Assembly (NCBI GenBank): GCA_964415045.1
Contig: CAYPZL010000018.1
Span: forward strand, 1 to 44,993
Direction: 5' to 3'
Source of the DNA: CAYPZL01 sp964415045
GTDB lineage: Bacteria > Planctomycetota > Phycisphaerae > Sedimentisphaerales > Anaerobacaceae
Length of the DNA: 44,993 nt
The translations under genes were made by a program, and so were the position numbers. Shown here piece after piece: positions 8,374-17,731 of this stretch. How positions within the stretch are numbered: position 1 is the stretch's first letter; each line of letters starts with the position of its first letter. Below the pieces are notes generated by a model, which did no database searches, was not told the origin of the DNA, and saw only the letters and a list, made by a program, of their open reading frames with translations.

Positions 8374-8997
8374 ATGTCTATCACACAATCAAGGAACGCG
8401 GTCCTCGCGGTGGGGACAACGGCTGCAACGGCCGACAGAAAAGCGGTGAACCAACTGATCGCCAGGATCAAAGACAGCGATCCCGGGGTGCGCACCGAAG
8501 CCTGGCTGGGCGCCGGCGACGTCGGTGCCGCGGCGGTCAGGCCATTGGCCAAGGTGATGACGGATGACGAGCTCGAAGTGGCTCGGGCGGCCAAGCGGGC
8601 GTTGTGGCAAATCGTGCGACACGCGGGTCGGCCCGGCGCCGAGGAGGAGAGGAAGGCCGTAGCTACCCGGTTGGCCCGGCTGCTGGGGGATAAGCAGCCT
8701 GTGCCGGTGCGGCGGGAGGTGCTCTGGATGCTCTCGGAAATCGGAAAGGCCGGCGTCGTCAAACCCATGGCCCGGTTGCTCGAAAACGAGGACCTGCGCG
8801 AAGATGCCCGCATGGCGTTGGAGCGGCTGCCGGGCAAGCGGGCGGTGACGGCCTTGAAGGAGGCCATGAAGACGGTGCCGGAAGCGTTCAAGGCCAACAT
8901 CGCACAGTCGCTGCGGCGCCGCGGCCAGACGGTCCGCGGGTATCCCTGTGCCAAGCTCGTGCCCACCCGAACCACACGCGTCGAGGCGCTCAAGTAG
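8374..8997 (+). CDS. HEAT-repeat protein
   Basis: A 207-residue cytosolic protein made of helical repeats with the PBS-lyase/HEAT signature: DSDPGVRTEAWLGAGDVGAAAVRPLAKVM, then VRREVLWMLSEIGKAGVVKPMARLL and LREDARMALERLPGKRAVTALKEAM (segments at residues about 33-62, 102-132 and 137-162). Such proteins are protein-interaction scaffolds; no catalytic residues are expected. Start ATG 8374 is preceded by AGGAAGGGG. It lies 72 nt upstream of a Gfo/Idh/MocA oxidoreductase on the same strand, an arrangement that suggests cotranscription. Confidence 0.8.
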   Translation: MSITQSRNAVLAVGTTAATADRKAVNQLIARIKDSDPGVRTEAWLGAGDVGAAAVRPLAKVMTDDELEVARAAKRALWQIVRHAGRPGAEEERKAVATRLARLLGDKQPVPVRREVLWMLSEIGKAGVVKPMARLLENEDLREDARMALERLPGKRAVTALKEAMKTVPEAFKANIAQSLRRRGQTVRGYPCAKLVPTRTTRVEALK

Positions 8998-9069
8998 GAG
9001 CGCGCCGGACGCACCGGGCGTGAGGACGCATTCAATCGCAAGAGACACAAACGAGAAGGTGATACGACG

Positions 9070-10416
9070 ATGAGAGAAACGAAACAGATCAATCGACGTC
9101 AGTTCCTGGCCGCGGCGGGAGCGGCCGTGAGCGTTCCGTACCTGATTCCTTCCGGCGTCATCGCCGCGCCGGGCCGCGCCGGGGCCAACGAACGATTGAC
9201 GATGGCCCACATCGGCGTCGGCGGCATGGGCGGACACCACCTGCGCGATATGAAGCGGTTTGTCGACGCCGGCGCGGTCAAGATTGCGGCCGTCTGCGAC
9301 GTCGACGAAAAACGACTCGCCAACGCGGTCAAGACCGCCGGTCCGGGCGCGCAGCCCTATCGTGACTACCGCTATATTCTCGAACGCAAGGACATCGACG
9401 CGGTCGTCATCGCGACCCCCGATCATTGGCACGCCGTCCAGATGGTCCACGCCGCCGAATGCGGCAAGCACGTCTACGTGGAAAAGCCCGCCTGCTGCAC
9501 CATCGAAGAGGGCAAGGCGATGGTGGCCGCCGCCAAGGAGAACAAGGTGTCGGTCCAGGTCGGCTCCCAGGGGCGTTCGCAGCCCGAGGCCTATCTGGCC
9601 CACCGCTACCTCGTCAACGGCAACATCGGCCATATCAGCAAGGTGGCGTGCTTCCATTACAACAGCCCGGAGGACAAGAACCCCGTTCCGGATAGCGATC
9701 CGCCGGCGGAGCTCGATTGGGATCTCTGGCTGGGCCCGCTGCGCTGGCGGCCCTACAACCCGAGATACTGTCACGGGGTGTTCCGCTGGATCATGGAGTC
9801 CGGCGGCGGCCAGATCCGCGACCGCGGCGCCCACGTGATGAGCTGCGCGATGTGGTGGATGGGCGCCGACGGCACCGGACCAGTGACCGTGGAGGCGACG
9901 GGAACCGCGCCCAAGCAGGGTTTGTGGGACAGCGCCGTGACCATGGACGTGACCTACACGTTCAAGAATCCCGATTGGGTGCTGACGTGGAACCAGCATA
10001 CGGGCAACGCCGTGCCGGCCGAAGAAAGGACCGGCAAGGAGCCCGGGGGCAAGATCAGCCGGCCCGGCTACGGCGCCGTCTACCACGGCAGCAAAGGCAA
10101 GTTCGTCCACTGGGGCGGCGACGGCGGCACCTGGGTCGAGAAAAAGGCCCGGCTGTGGGAGCCGCCCGCCGGCGCCAAGGACGTTCGCAAGAGCCCCGGG
10201 CACAAGGAAGACTGGTTCAACGGCATCAAAACCGGCGCCAAGACGATCATGAACATCGAGGCGGCGGTCGGTGTGGCCAACCTGTGCGTTCTCGGCAATC
10301 TCTCCTATCTTCTCGGCCGCAAGCTGGAATGGGACCAGGCCAGGGGTGAAATTGTCGGTGACGAGCAGGCGCGGCGTTTGATGACTCGCCCGCAGCGTCA
10401 TCCGTACCACCTGTAG
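9070..10416 (+). CDS. Tat-exported Gfo/Idh/MocA family oxidoreductase
   Basis: NAD(P)-dependent sugar or polyol oxidoreductase-type protein of 448 residues. The N-terminus has a twin-arginine signal (NRRQFLAAAGAAVSVPYLIPSG), a common feature of planctomycete members. The Rossmann dinucleotide motif is HIGVGGMGG near residue 43; the family EKP motif is VYVEKPACC near 140-146; the C-terminal substrate domain ends in LGRKLEWD. Start ATG 9070 follows GAGAAGGTGAT. The neighbours (glycosidase, sulfatase, UroD-family protein) point to carbohydrate catabolism, perhaps oxidation or epimerisation of a released sugar. The real substrate cannot be read from the sequence. Confidence 0.9.
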   Translation: MRETKQINRRQFLAAAGAAVSVPYLIPSGVIAAPGRAGANERLTMAHIGVGGMGGHHLRDMKRFVDAGAVKIAAVCDVDEKRLANAVKTAGPGAQPYRDYRYILERKDIDAVVIATPDHWHAVQMVHAAECGKHVYVEKPACCTIEEGKAMVAAAKENKVSVQVGSQGRSQPEAYLAHRYLVNGNIGHISKVACFHYNSPEDKNPVPDSDPPAELDWDLWLGPLRWRPYNPRYCHGVFRWIMESGGGQIRDRGAHVMSCAMWWMGADGTGPVTVEATGTAPKQGLWDSAVTMDVTYTFKNPDWVLTWNQHTGNAVPAEERTGKEPGGKISRPGYGAVYHGSKGKFVHWGGDGGTWVEKKARLWEPPAGAKDVRKSPGHKEDWFNGIKTGAKTIMNIEAAVGVANLCVLGNLSYLLGRKLEWDQARGEIVGDEQARRLMTRPQRHPYHL

Positions 10417-10566
10417 CCGCGATCGGCGCCGCCAGTGACATATGAATAGCCTGTGATGCCAGGCATAGCAGGCCTGCGTCAAGCCCGGGGAATTTGTCTC
10501 CCTGCTTCGCAGGCGGTGCGCTTGGGCGGAAATCAAACCAGACGTCCGTGAGAAAAGGAGATCCTC

Positions 10567-11043
10567 ATGTGTCCGAACGATGTCGATGTCTGCTGCCCCA
10601 AGTTCGACCCCGGACCCTGGGACGAAAAGGAAGTCACCTGGCAGGACAAGAAGTTCGTGAAGGACCGCGTCCGCAGCTTCCTGCACGTTCCGCTGAACTT
10701 CGGGGCGGTGATGAGACGCAACATGACCCGCATTGAGGCGGCGGGCGCCAAATCGGACGAGACGATCGTGCTCTCGGATGAGAACTCGCTGTGGGGGGCC
10801 GACGTGTACATCGCCGTGGCCGCCGACGTGCCGAACGCGACCATGGCCGCCCTCTCGGGGACGTTTCTGAGCAAGGTCTTCGAGGGCCCCTATCAGAACG
10901 CGCGCAAGTGGATGCAGGCGACGAAGGATTTTGTCGCGGCGCGGGGCAAAGAGGTCCGCAAGCTCTATTGTTTCTACACCACCTGCCCGAAGTGCGCGAA
11001 GAAGTACGGCAAGAACTACGTCGTGATCCTCGCCCACGTGTAG
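10567..11043 (+). CDS. Conserved 158-aa protein with a CPKCAKKYG motif
   Basis: A small cytosolic protein, very acidic-aromatic at its N-terminus (CCPKFDPGPWDEKEVTW) and ending in TCPKCAKKYGKNYVVILA. I recognise it as a widespread conserved family often labelled simply hydrolase, but no reaction is established that I can name. Three cysteines in the first ten residues and a C-terminal CxxC could bind a metal. The central segment LSDENSLWGADVYIAV is strongly family-like. A strong Shine-Dalgarno (AAAAGGAGA) precedes ATG 10567. It sits between the Gfo/Idh/MocA gene and the glycosidase on the same strand. Confidence 0.6.
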   Translation: MCPNDVDVCCPKFDPGPWDEKEVTWQDKKFVKDRVRSFLHVPLNFGAVMRRNMTRIEAAGAKSDETIVLSDENSLWGADVYIAVAADVPNATMAALSGTFLSKVFEGPYQNARKWMQATKDFVAARGKEVRKLYCFYTTCPKCAKKYGKNYVVILAHV

Positions 11044-11197
11044 GCGAGCAAACGTTGGGGACCGCTCGGGGCCGGGGCTTGCGTGTCGGCCGGCTCTCGC
11101 CTATCATGTCTAACCGGCTGTACGTATGTCTGCCGGTGTTCGTCCGCGCGGGCGGTGGCCGGCATCGCATTGGCATGTTGCATTGAGGTGACACATC

Positions 11198-14100
11198 ATG
11201 ACCGAACGCGCTTTTTCACTTCGTTCTATCTCTTTGACCTGGTTTTCGGCCCTTGCCTTCGCGCTGGTGGTCGTGGGCGGCATGGCCCCGGTGGCCCCGG
11301 CGGCGAGCTCGCGAACGGCCAGACGCCTGTTTGCCTCACCGCCGCGTCAGTACAGCTCGGCTCCGCTGTGGGTCTGGAACGACATGCTCACCGCCGAACA
11401 GATCGCCGGGACGATGCGCGACTTGGCCGGCCAGAAGGTTAAGCAGGTCTTCGTTCATCCCCGGCCCGGCCTGATGACGCCCTATCTCTCGGACGATTGG
11501 TTCAAGCTCTGGGACGTGGCGCTGCGCGAAGCTGAGAAGCTCGACATGAACGTGTGGATCTACGACGAGAACTCGTACCCTTCGGGCTTCGCCGGCGGGC
11601 TGGTCCCCGAGGCCATGCCGCAGTCCCGCGGCAAGGGCGTGACGATCGGGCAGGCCCAGACGCCGCCCCGGCTGGATGACAACGTGCTGGCGGTCTACCA
11701 GGTAACCGACGGCGCCTGCGAGAACATCACCGCCAAACTCCGGGCGGGCGAGACATTCGGCCGGGGCCGCTACCTGGTCGCGTCGATCCGCCTGGCCCCG
11801 AGCGGCGGCTGGTTCGGCGGCAAATGGTACGTCGATCTGCTCAAGCCGGGCGTCACCGAGAAGTTCATCGAGATCACGATGGAGCGGTACCGGCGCCACA
11901 TCGGCGATCAGTTCGGCAAACGCGTCCCCGGCTGGTTCACCGACGAACCCCACCTGGCGCCGGCCGGCGGATTGCATTGGTCCGACCATCTGCCCGAGCT
12001 GTTCCGGCAGCGCTGGGGATACGACCTCGTGGATCATCTTCCCTCTCTGGTCCAACCCACAGGCGACTGGAAACGCGTGCGGCACAACTATTACAATCTC
12101 CTGCTCGAGCAGTTCATCGAGCGGTGGGCCAAACCCTGTTACGAGTACTGCGAAAAGCACGACCTGGAGTTCACCGGCCACTACTGGGAGCACGGCTGGC
12201 CCGGGGCCGGCCACGGCGGCGACAACATGGCCATGTACGCCTGGCACCAGCGGCCCGCTATCGACACGCTCATGAACCAGTACAACGAAGGCGTCCACGC
12301 CCAGTTCGGAAACGTTCGGTCCGTTAAGGAGCTTTCCAGCGTCGCCAACCAGTTCGAGCGCGAGCGGACGCTGTGCGAGGCCTACGGCGCCGGCGGCTGG
12401 GACCTGCGCTTCGAAGATATGAAGCGCATCGGCGACTGGCTCTACGTCCTCGGCGTCAATACGCTGGACGAGCATCTCTCGTACATCACGATCCGCGGCG
12501 CCCGCAAACGCGACCATCCGCAGTCGTTCTCGTATCACGAACCCTGGTGGGACGCCTACCACGTCATGGCCGCGTATTTCACAAGGCTGTCGCTGGTCAT
12601 GTCGCAGGGCCGGCAGATCAACCGCATCCTGGTGATCGAGCCGACGACGACCACCTGGATGTACCAGGGCGACGGGCGGCTCGGCGAGATCGGCAACCGG
12701 TTCCAGAGCCTGCTCATGGCCCTGGAGCGGGCCCAGGTCGAGTACGACATCGGCTGCGAAGACATCATCGCCAGGAACGGAGCGACGGAAGGCTCGCGTT
12801 TCCGGGTCGGACAGCGGCTCTACGACACGGTCGTCCTGTCGCCCCTGACCGAGAACCTCAACTCGCCCACCGTCAAGCTGCTGGACGAATACGTGCAGGC
12901 TGGCGGAACCGTGCTTTGTTGTGGCGAGCCTCCTGTTCGCGTGGACGGATCGCCGTCGAATCGCGTGAAGGAGGTCGCTTCCTCGGCGACCTGGAAACAG
13001 ATCGAAGCATCCGACCTGCCGCGCCGGCTCCTGGAGCGAACAAAGGACGGGTTCGCCATCGAGCGGGCCGACGGCGACACCGGCATCCTGTTCCATCACC
13101 GCCGCGTCCTCGACGACGGCGAGTTTCTTCTGCTCGTCAATACGAGCATCGACGCTCCGTCGGCGGGCACCGTCAGATCGAGCATGAAAGGGGTGCGCCG
13201 CTGGAACCTTGAGACGGGCAAGATCGAATCTTATCCGTTCGCCAGGGTCAAAGGTGGTATCAGCGCCGGCTTCGAGCTGCCGCCGTCGGGCAGCTTGCTG
13301 CTGTTTCTCTCGAAGAGGTCCGTCAAGCAACCGAAGACTCGGGCTCGCGAGGCCAGGCTGTGCCCGGCGCAGAGCGAAGCAGTGGAAGTTCGGCGACTGG
13401 CGCCCAACGTCCTGACCCTCGATTACGTCGATGTCACCGCCGGCGGCCAGACGCTCAACGACGTCTATTTCTACCGGGCCAACCGGTTCGCGTTCCAGAA
13501 AAACGGCATGGACCGCAACCCGTGGGACAGCGCCGTGCAGCTCAGGGATAACCTGATCACGAAGACGTTTCCGCCGGACAGCGGTTTCCGTGCGACGTAC
13601 AAGTTCACGATTGAAGAGGCGGTGCCGGAGAATCTCGCCATCGTGATCGAACGGCCCGATCTCTACACGATCGCCTGCAACGGCCGGCGCGTCTCGGCCG
13701 GGAAGGGCGATTGGTGGCTGGACAAGGCGTTCGGGAAGATCGATATCGCAAAGGTCGCCAGGGTCGGCGACAATACCGTTACCATCAAGGCTCAGCCGTT
13801 TACGATCTATCACGAGCTGGAGCCCGCCTACGTCCTGGGCGACTTCAGGCTCAAGCCCGCGGCCAAAGGCTTTGTGATCGTGCCCGATGAGCCGCTCGAG
13901 ATTCTCGCCGGCGCGGCCGATTCCGTGCACGGCGTCAATCCCGACGGCACGATGTGGCTTAGTCACGGTATCGGTTATGACGCCGGCGTGGCGGACCGGA
14001 CTCCATTCGTGGAATTCGACCTCGGCAAGCCCGTTGATCTGACGGCGATCAGGATCTGGAACTACAACGAAGGACACCTCCGCGATCTGACGTCTCGGGG

Positions 14101-14866
14101 CGTCCGGGAGCTGCGCGTGCTCGGCTCGACCAGCGGAAAGCCCGACTCTTTCACAATCAAACTGGGTGATTTCCGTCTGGCTCGCGCGGGCTCCGACACG
14201 CCGGCCGAGACGATTGCGGCCCGCGCGCGCGGCGTCCGTTTTGTGCGGTTCGAGATCCTCTCGAACTACGGCGGCGCCAAATACCCGGCCCGGGGAGAGC
14301 CCGCCGACAACGGCTTCGTCGGCCTGGCGGAAGTGCGGTTTCTCGCGGAGACAGGAAAGCCGATCAAAGGCGTGAAGATTCATCGCGTCTCCAGCGAGCT
14401 GGGCTCGATGCGGCGCACCGCCGGCCACCTGATCGACGGCAGCGGACTGGCCGGCGCGCGGCCCGGCTGGAAGCAGCAGGGCCATCCGTTCTACGCCGAC
14501 GGGGTGAGCTATCGCCGACGCTTCGACGTGGGCAAGCCCAGAGGCTCCTATGCCGTCCATCTACCCGACTGGTACGGCAGCGTGGCCCGGGTCGAGGTCA
14601 ACGGAAAGACCGCCGGCCATATCGTCGCGCCCCCATGGCAGTGTGATGTCACCGACCGCATCAAGCGCGGCGCGAACGTGATCGACGTGGTGGTCATCGG
14701 TACGCTCAAGAATACGCTCGGTCCGCACCACGGCGGCGCGGGCCTGGGCAGCGCCTGGCCCGGGATGTTTCAGCAAGGCCCCGAGACGGGCCCGCCGCCC
14801 GGGCGGAACTATCACACCGTCGAGTACGGGCTCTTCGAGCCGTTCGTTTTAAAACAGACGCCGTGA
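11198..14866 (+). CDS. Large exported glycoside hydrolase, GH106-like, with C-terminal carbohydrate-binding modules
   Basis: A 1222-residue exported enzyme resembling GH106 alpha-L-rhamnosidase-type proteins. The signal peptide is residues 1-36 (WFSALAFALVVVGGMAPVAPAAS). The family-typical opening is APLWVWNDMLTAEQI near residue 50, followed by VFVHPRPGLMTPYLS and WIYDENSYPSGFAGG, a barrel segment rich in acidic residues; PGWFTDEPHLAP (near 244-255) and FTGHYWEHGWPG (near 325-336) are further conserved barrel elements with candidate catalytic acids. After the catalytic part there is a galactose-binding-like region, then a discoidin-like domain around 925-1050 (VEFDLGKPVDLTAIRIWNYN, ending FVGLAEVRFL), then a terminal jellyroll with YRRRFDVGK and VARVEVNGK. 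Start ATG 11198 has GAGGTGA upstream. The stop codon lies inside a heptanucleotide repeat (14864-14891). Exact glycan unknown. Confidence 0.85.
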   Translation: MTERAFSLRSISLTWFSALAFALVVVGGMAPVAPAASSRTARRLFASPPRQYSSAPLWVWNDMLTAEQIAGTMRDLAGQKVKQVFVHPRPGLMTPYLSDDWFKLWDVALREAEKLDMNVWIYDENSYPSGFAGGLVPEAMPQSRGKGVTIGQAQTPPRLDDNVLAVYQVTDGACENITAKLRAGETFGRGRYLVASIRLAPSGGWFGGKWYVDLLKPGVTEKFIEITMERYRRHIGDQFGKRVPGWFTDEPHLAPAGGLHWSDHLPELFRQRWGYDLVDHLPSLVQPTGDWKRVRHNYYNLLLEQFIERWAKPCYEYCEKHDLEFTGHYWEHGWPGAGHGGDNMAMYAWHQRPAIDTLMNQYNEGVHAQFGNVRSVKELSSVANQFERERTLCEAYGAGGWDLRFEDMKRIGDWLYVLGVNTLDEHLSYITIRGARKRDHPQSFSYHEPWWDAYHVMAAYFTRLSLVMSQGRQINRILVIEPTTTTWMYQGDGRLGEIGNRFQSLLMALERAQVEYDIGCEDIIARNGATEGSRFRVGQRLYDTVVLSPLTENLNSPTVKLLDEYVQAGGTVLCCGEPPVRVDGSPSNRVKEVASSATWKQIEASDLPRRLLERTKDGFAIERADGDTGILFHHRRVLDDGEFLLLVNTSIDAPSAGTVRSSMKGVRRWNLETGKIESYPFARVKGGISAGFELPPSGSLLLFLSKRSVKQPKTRAREARLCPAQSEAVEVRRLAPNVLTLDYVDVTAGGQTLNDVYFYRANRFAFQKNGMDRNPWDSAVQLRDNLITKTFPPDSGFRATYKFTIEEAVPENLAIVIERPDLYTIACNGRRVSAGKGDWWLDKAFGKIDIAKVARVGDNTVTIKAQPFTIYHELEPAYVLGDFRLKPAAKGFVIVPDEPLEILAGAADSVHGVNPDGTMWLSHGIGYDAGVADRTPFVEFDLGKPVDLTAIRIWNYNEGHLRDLTSRGVRELRVLGSTSGKPDSFTIKLGDFRLARAGSDTPAETIAARARGVRFVRFEILSNYGGAKYPARGEPADNGFVGLAEVRFLAETGKPIKGVKIHRVSSELGSMRRTAGHLIDGSGLAGARPGWKQQGHPFYADGVSYRRRFDVGKPRGSYAVHLPDWYGSVARVEVNGKTAGHIVAPPWQCDVTDRIKRGANVIDVVVIGTLKNTLGPHHGGAGLGSAWPGMFQQGPETGPPPGRNYHTVEYGLFEPFVLKQTP

Positions 14867-14891
14867 CCCGTGGCTCGTGGTTTGTGACGGG
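14864..14891. repeat. Heptanucleotide repeat array, 4 x 7 bp
   Basis: Units TGACCCG, TGGCTCG, TGGTTTG and TGACGGG. The first unit supplies the stop codon of the glycosidase gene. On the other strand the same unit family (CGGGCCA/CGGGTCA) forms the array at 28746-28773. Confidence 0.6.
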
Positions 14892-14915
14892 GCGTTGTAG
14901 ATTTTGGGAGGAAAG

Positions 14916-16088
14916 ATGCCGAACGAAGAGACAATGACCGCTCGCCAGCGCGTTCTCAAGGCCTTGAACCACGAGATTCCCGATCGCGTTCCCGTCGATC
15001 TCGGGGGCTTTCAGACGGGGATTCACAGGAACGCGTACATCTCGTTGCTCGAGCATTTAGGGCTGGAAGACGACGTGACGATCATGGACCCGGTGCAGCA
15101 ATTGGCCCGACCGTGCGAGGCGCTGCTGGAGCGCTTCCACGTCGACATTCGTTACGTTTTCGCCCATGGCCCCGACAGTTTCGCTGGGGGTATCGAGCAG
15201 AACAAGCGCAACGGACGGCTCTGGCACGATCTGGTCGATGAGTTCGGCGTCGTCTGGTCGATGCCCGACGACCAACCGCTCTACATGGACATCTCGCACC
15301 ACCCGCTGGCCGAGGCAACGGTGGCGGACCTGGCCGACTATCCCTTCCCGAAGGGCGACGACCCGACGCGCTTCACCGGCGTTCGCGAAGAGGCCGCCAG
15401 ACTTCGCCGCGAGACGCCCTATGCCGTATCCACCGGCATCGGCGGCGTCGTCTACGAGATCTGCTGGTACATGCGGGGACTGGAGAGATGGTTTACCGAT
15501 ACGATTGAGAACCCGGCCTTCTGCGAGGCCTTGCTCGACAGGACGCTCGAGTTCTGGCTCGGCTATTACGACGAGTTCATGAAAGCGGTGGGCGACCTCG
15601 TCGACGTCGTCATGATCGGTGACGACATCGGCGGGCAGTTGGGACCGCTGTTCTCGCCCGCGTTCTACCGAAGCGTCGTCAAACCCAGGCAAAAGAAGCT
15701 CGTTCAGCACATCAAGTCGCTGACGCCGGCGAAGATCTGGTACCACACGTGCGGCTCGGTCGTGCCGCTGATCCCGGACCTCATCGACAACGGCATCGAC
15801 ATTCTCAATCCCGTCCAGATCAGCGCCGCCAACATGGACCCGGCCCGGTTGAAGGAGCGATTCGGCGGCGCGCTGGTCTTCTGGGGAGGCGGCATCGACA
15901 CGCAACACGTGCTCAGCTTCGCCAGCTCGACGGAGGTAAAGGAGCAGGTGCGCCGGAATCTCGATATCCTCAAACCGGGCGGCGGCTACGTCTTCAACAG
16001 CGTCCACAACATCCAGGCCGGCGTGCCGCCGGAGAATATCGTCGCCATGTTCGACGCCGCCTACGAACACGGGTTTTACGGCACGTAA
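14916..16088 (+). CDS. Uroporphyrinogen-decarboxylase-family protein (methyltransferase-like)
   Basis: A 390-residue protein of the UroD/MtaA/CmuA superfamily: a TIM-barrel family that includes both haem-pathway decarboxylases and corrinoid or coenzyme M methyltransferases. Start ATG 14916 has GGGAGGAAAG upstream. Family signatures include RVLKALNHEIPDRVPVDLGG at the N-terminus, a barrel segment DVVMIGDDIGGQLGPLFSP, WYHTCGSVVPLIPDLIDNGIDILNPVQ (the HxCG element typical of the methyltransferase-like branch) and a C-terminal GGGYVFNSVHNIQAGVPPENI. It lies among polysaccharide catabolism genes rather than haem genes, so a catabolic methyl-transfer or demethylation role on sugars or methylated substrates is more likely than HemE. 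Cytosolic; no corrinoid protein is adjacent. Confidence 0.85.
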   Translation: MPNEETMTARQRVLKALNHEIPDRVPVDLGGFQTGIHRNAYISLLEHLGLEDDVTIMDPVQQLARPCEALLERFHVDIRYVFAHGPDSFAGGIEQNKRNGRLWHDLVDEFGVVWSMPDDQPLYMDISHHPLAEATVADLADYPFPKGDDPTRFTGVREEAARLRRETPYAVSTGIGGVVYEICWYMRGLERWFTDTIENPAFCEALLDRTLEFWLGYYDEFMKAVGDLVDVVMIGDDIGGQLGPLFSPAFYRSVVKPRQKKLVQHIKSLTPAKIWYHTCGSVVPLIPDLIDNGIDILNPVQISAANMDPARLKERFGGALVFWGGGIDTQHVLSFASSTEVKEQVRRNLDILKPGGGYVFNSVHNIQAGVPPENIVAMFDAAYEHGFYGT

Positions 16089-16159
16089 GCGTGCCCGCCG
16101 GTGCATCCGCTCCTCGGCGCGGGATTGATGCTGCCACGGGCTGCCAGGCGCCGGGCCGG

Positions 16160-17467
16160 TTAGCTGAACTGCTTGTCGACCATGATCTGCAGGACGGTTC
16201 GGTCCGTCTCGATCATCCCCTGGGTGCTGATCTGGCCCATGTTCTTCATGGTTTGCTCGGGCGTGAAGGCCACGATGCCGTCGTGTTCGCCGACGGTGAG
16301 CCCGTGCAGAGCAAACAGGGCCGCCTGCACCGCCGCGCCCGCCGCGGTGGCCAGCTTCAACGCGCAGCTCGCCTTGGCGCCGTCGCAGATCACGCCGGCC
16401 AGGTCCCCGATGAGGTTCTTGATCGCCCCGGCGATGTGGTCGAGGTTGCCTCCCATCAGGTAAGTGATACCCGCCGCCGCGCCGGCGCCGGCCGCGACGG
16501 AACAGCCGCAGACCGCCGAGAGCCGTCCCGTGTGGGCCTTGATATATCCCGTGATGACGTGGCTCAGCGCCACGGCCTTGAGCACGTTAGTGTCGCTGAG
16601 ACCCTTCACGTGGGGCCGCACCGCCCAGATCGGAAGGACGGCCGTCAGTCCGTGGTTGCCGCTGCCGGCCGAGCTCATCGCCGGCAGCTTGGCCCCCGAC
16701 ATGCGGGCATCGGCGGCCGCCGAGGTCAGGATGCGGGCCTCCATGATCATGTCTTTACAGGTGAGCCCTTCGCGGGCCAGGCGTTCCAGGGTTTTGCCGA
16801 CCCCCAGTCCGCTGCCCAGGGCCAGGCCGTGTCGGGCCAGCTCCAGGTTGCACTCGACGCCGCGCATCACGAATTGCAGATCGTCGTCGTCCATGCCGTC
16901 GACGAGGACCAGGAGTTGTTCCAGCGTCTGACTGCGCAGGAAATTCTCGAGCCGGTCGAGCTCGCTGTGATCGGCGCTGGTGCCCGACAGGAGCGGATGG
17001 TCCTTGAGCGCGTTGCCGTCGCGCGCGAGCGTCACGAGGTTGTCGTGCGTCCGCTCGATCATGGCCTCGACGCTGTTGTCGCCGGCCCTCAAGGTCGCTC
17101 GTATGTAGATGTCGGTTTTGTCGCTGAGGAGATTGACCTCGACCTTGTCGGCGGCGACGAAGTCCCGGGCTTGCCGCAGCGACTCGTCATTGACCGGATC
17201 GAGCACCTCGAGCTTGAGCGCGGGGTCTCCCGCGTAGAATCCCAGCGCCGCGGCCAGACTGATCCCCGTATCGCCCTTCGTTCCGGGAATGGCCACCGCC
17301 ATGGCGTTCTTGTAGATGTTGGGGCTGAGCCACAGTTCGATGGCGTCCAGGTTCTTCCCGGGCAGCAGCGAGCCGGCCGCCGCAGTGGCCAGGGCCACCG
17401 CCGCCGGTTCCGTGCAGCCCAGCGCCGGCGCCACCTCGATTCGCAGAATGTCCTTTATGCTGTACAC
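16160..17467 (-). CDS. UPF0597 / L-cysteine desulfidase-like (CyuA/YhaM family)
   Basis: A 435-residue cytosolic protein of the serine dehydratase alpha-chain-like UPF0597 family, whose characterised members degrade L-cysteine to pyruvate, ammonia and sulfide using a [4Fe-4S] cluster. Signatures: VAPALGCTEPAAVALA with the conserved Cys18, IPGTKGDTG, a glycine-rich SGAKLPAMSSAGSGNHGL, CGCSVAAGAGAAAG and VICDGAKASCALK. The spread of cysteines (residue 18 and those in the C-terminal half) matches the expected three cluster ligands. Full length for the family. It faces the UroD gene convergently (70-bp gap) and is divergent from the sulfatase gene. Both could use sulfur-containing compounds, but no functional link is shown. 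Confidence 0.9.
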   Translation of the reverse strand: MYSIKDILRIEVAPALGCTEPAAVALATAAAGSLLPGKNLDAIELWLSPNIYKNAMAVAIPGTKGDTGISLAAALGFYAGDPALKLEVLDPVNDESLRQARDFVAADKVEVNLLSDKTDIYIRATLRAGDNSVEAMIERTHDNLVTLARDGNALKDHPLLSGTSADHSELDRLENFLRSQTLEQLLVLVDGMDDDDLQFVMRGVECNLELARHGLALGSGLGVGKTLERLAREGLTCKDMIMEARILTSAAADARMSGAKLPAMSSAGSGNHGLTAVLPIWAVRPHVKGLSDTNVLKAVALSHVITGYIKAHTGRLSAVCGCSVAAGAGAAAGITYLMGGNLDHIAGAIKNLIGDLAGVICDGAKASCALKLATAAGAAVQAALFALHGLTVGEHDGIVAFTPEQTMKNMGQISTQGMIETDRTVLQIMVDKQFS

Positions 17468-17731
17468 TGCATACCCTCAATAACAATTCTCGACCGGACC
17501 ATTCCGGTTGCGAGCCCGGATCATATCCCGGAAGCACCCGGCATGCAACGATTCCCATGCATCGGCGCTGTGATCTCGATCCATTATGGAAAGCGTCGCG
17601 CGCCCGGCAGGGCGGCAGATTCGATTGGACGGTCCGGCGCGATGCGAGTATCGTATTATTGCGGCCGTTTCGTCTTGCGAGCCGGAGCTTTGTAAACGCA
17701 CACGCAAGAGCCATTTTTTCAGGGAAGGGCC

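Noticed and set aside
8389..11037. An 882-codon minus-strand frame spanning three plus-strand genes
   Set aside because: It crosses gene boundaries and lacks any motif; the three plus-strand genes each have Shine-Dalgarno sites and family matches.
11336..14560. A 1074-codon open frame opposite the glycosidase
   Set aside because: Antisense shadow; no family features, and it covers only part of the real gene.
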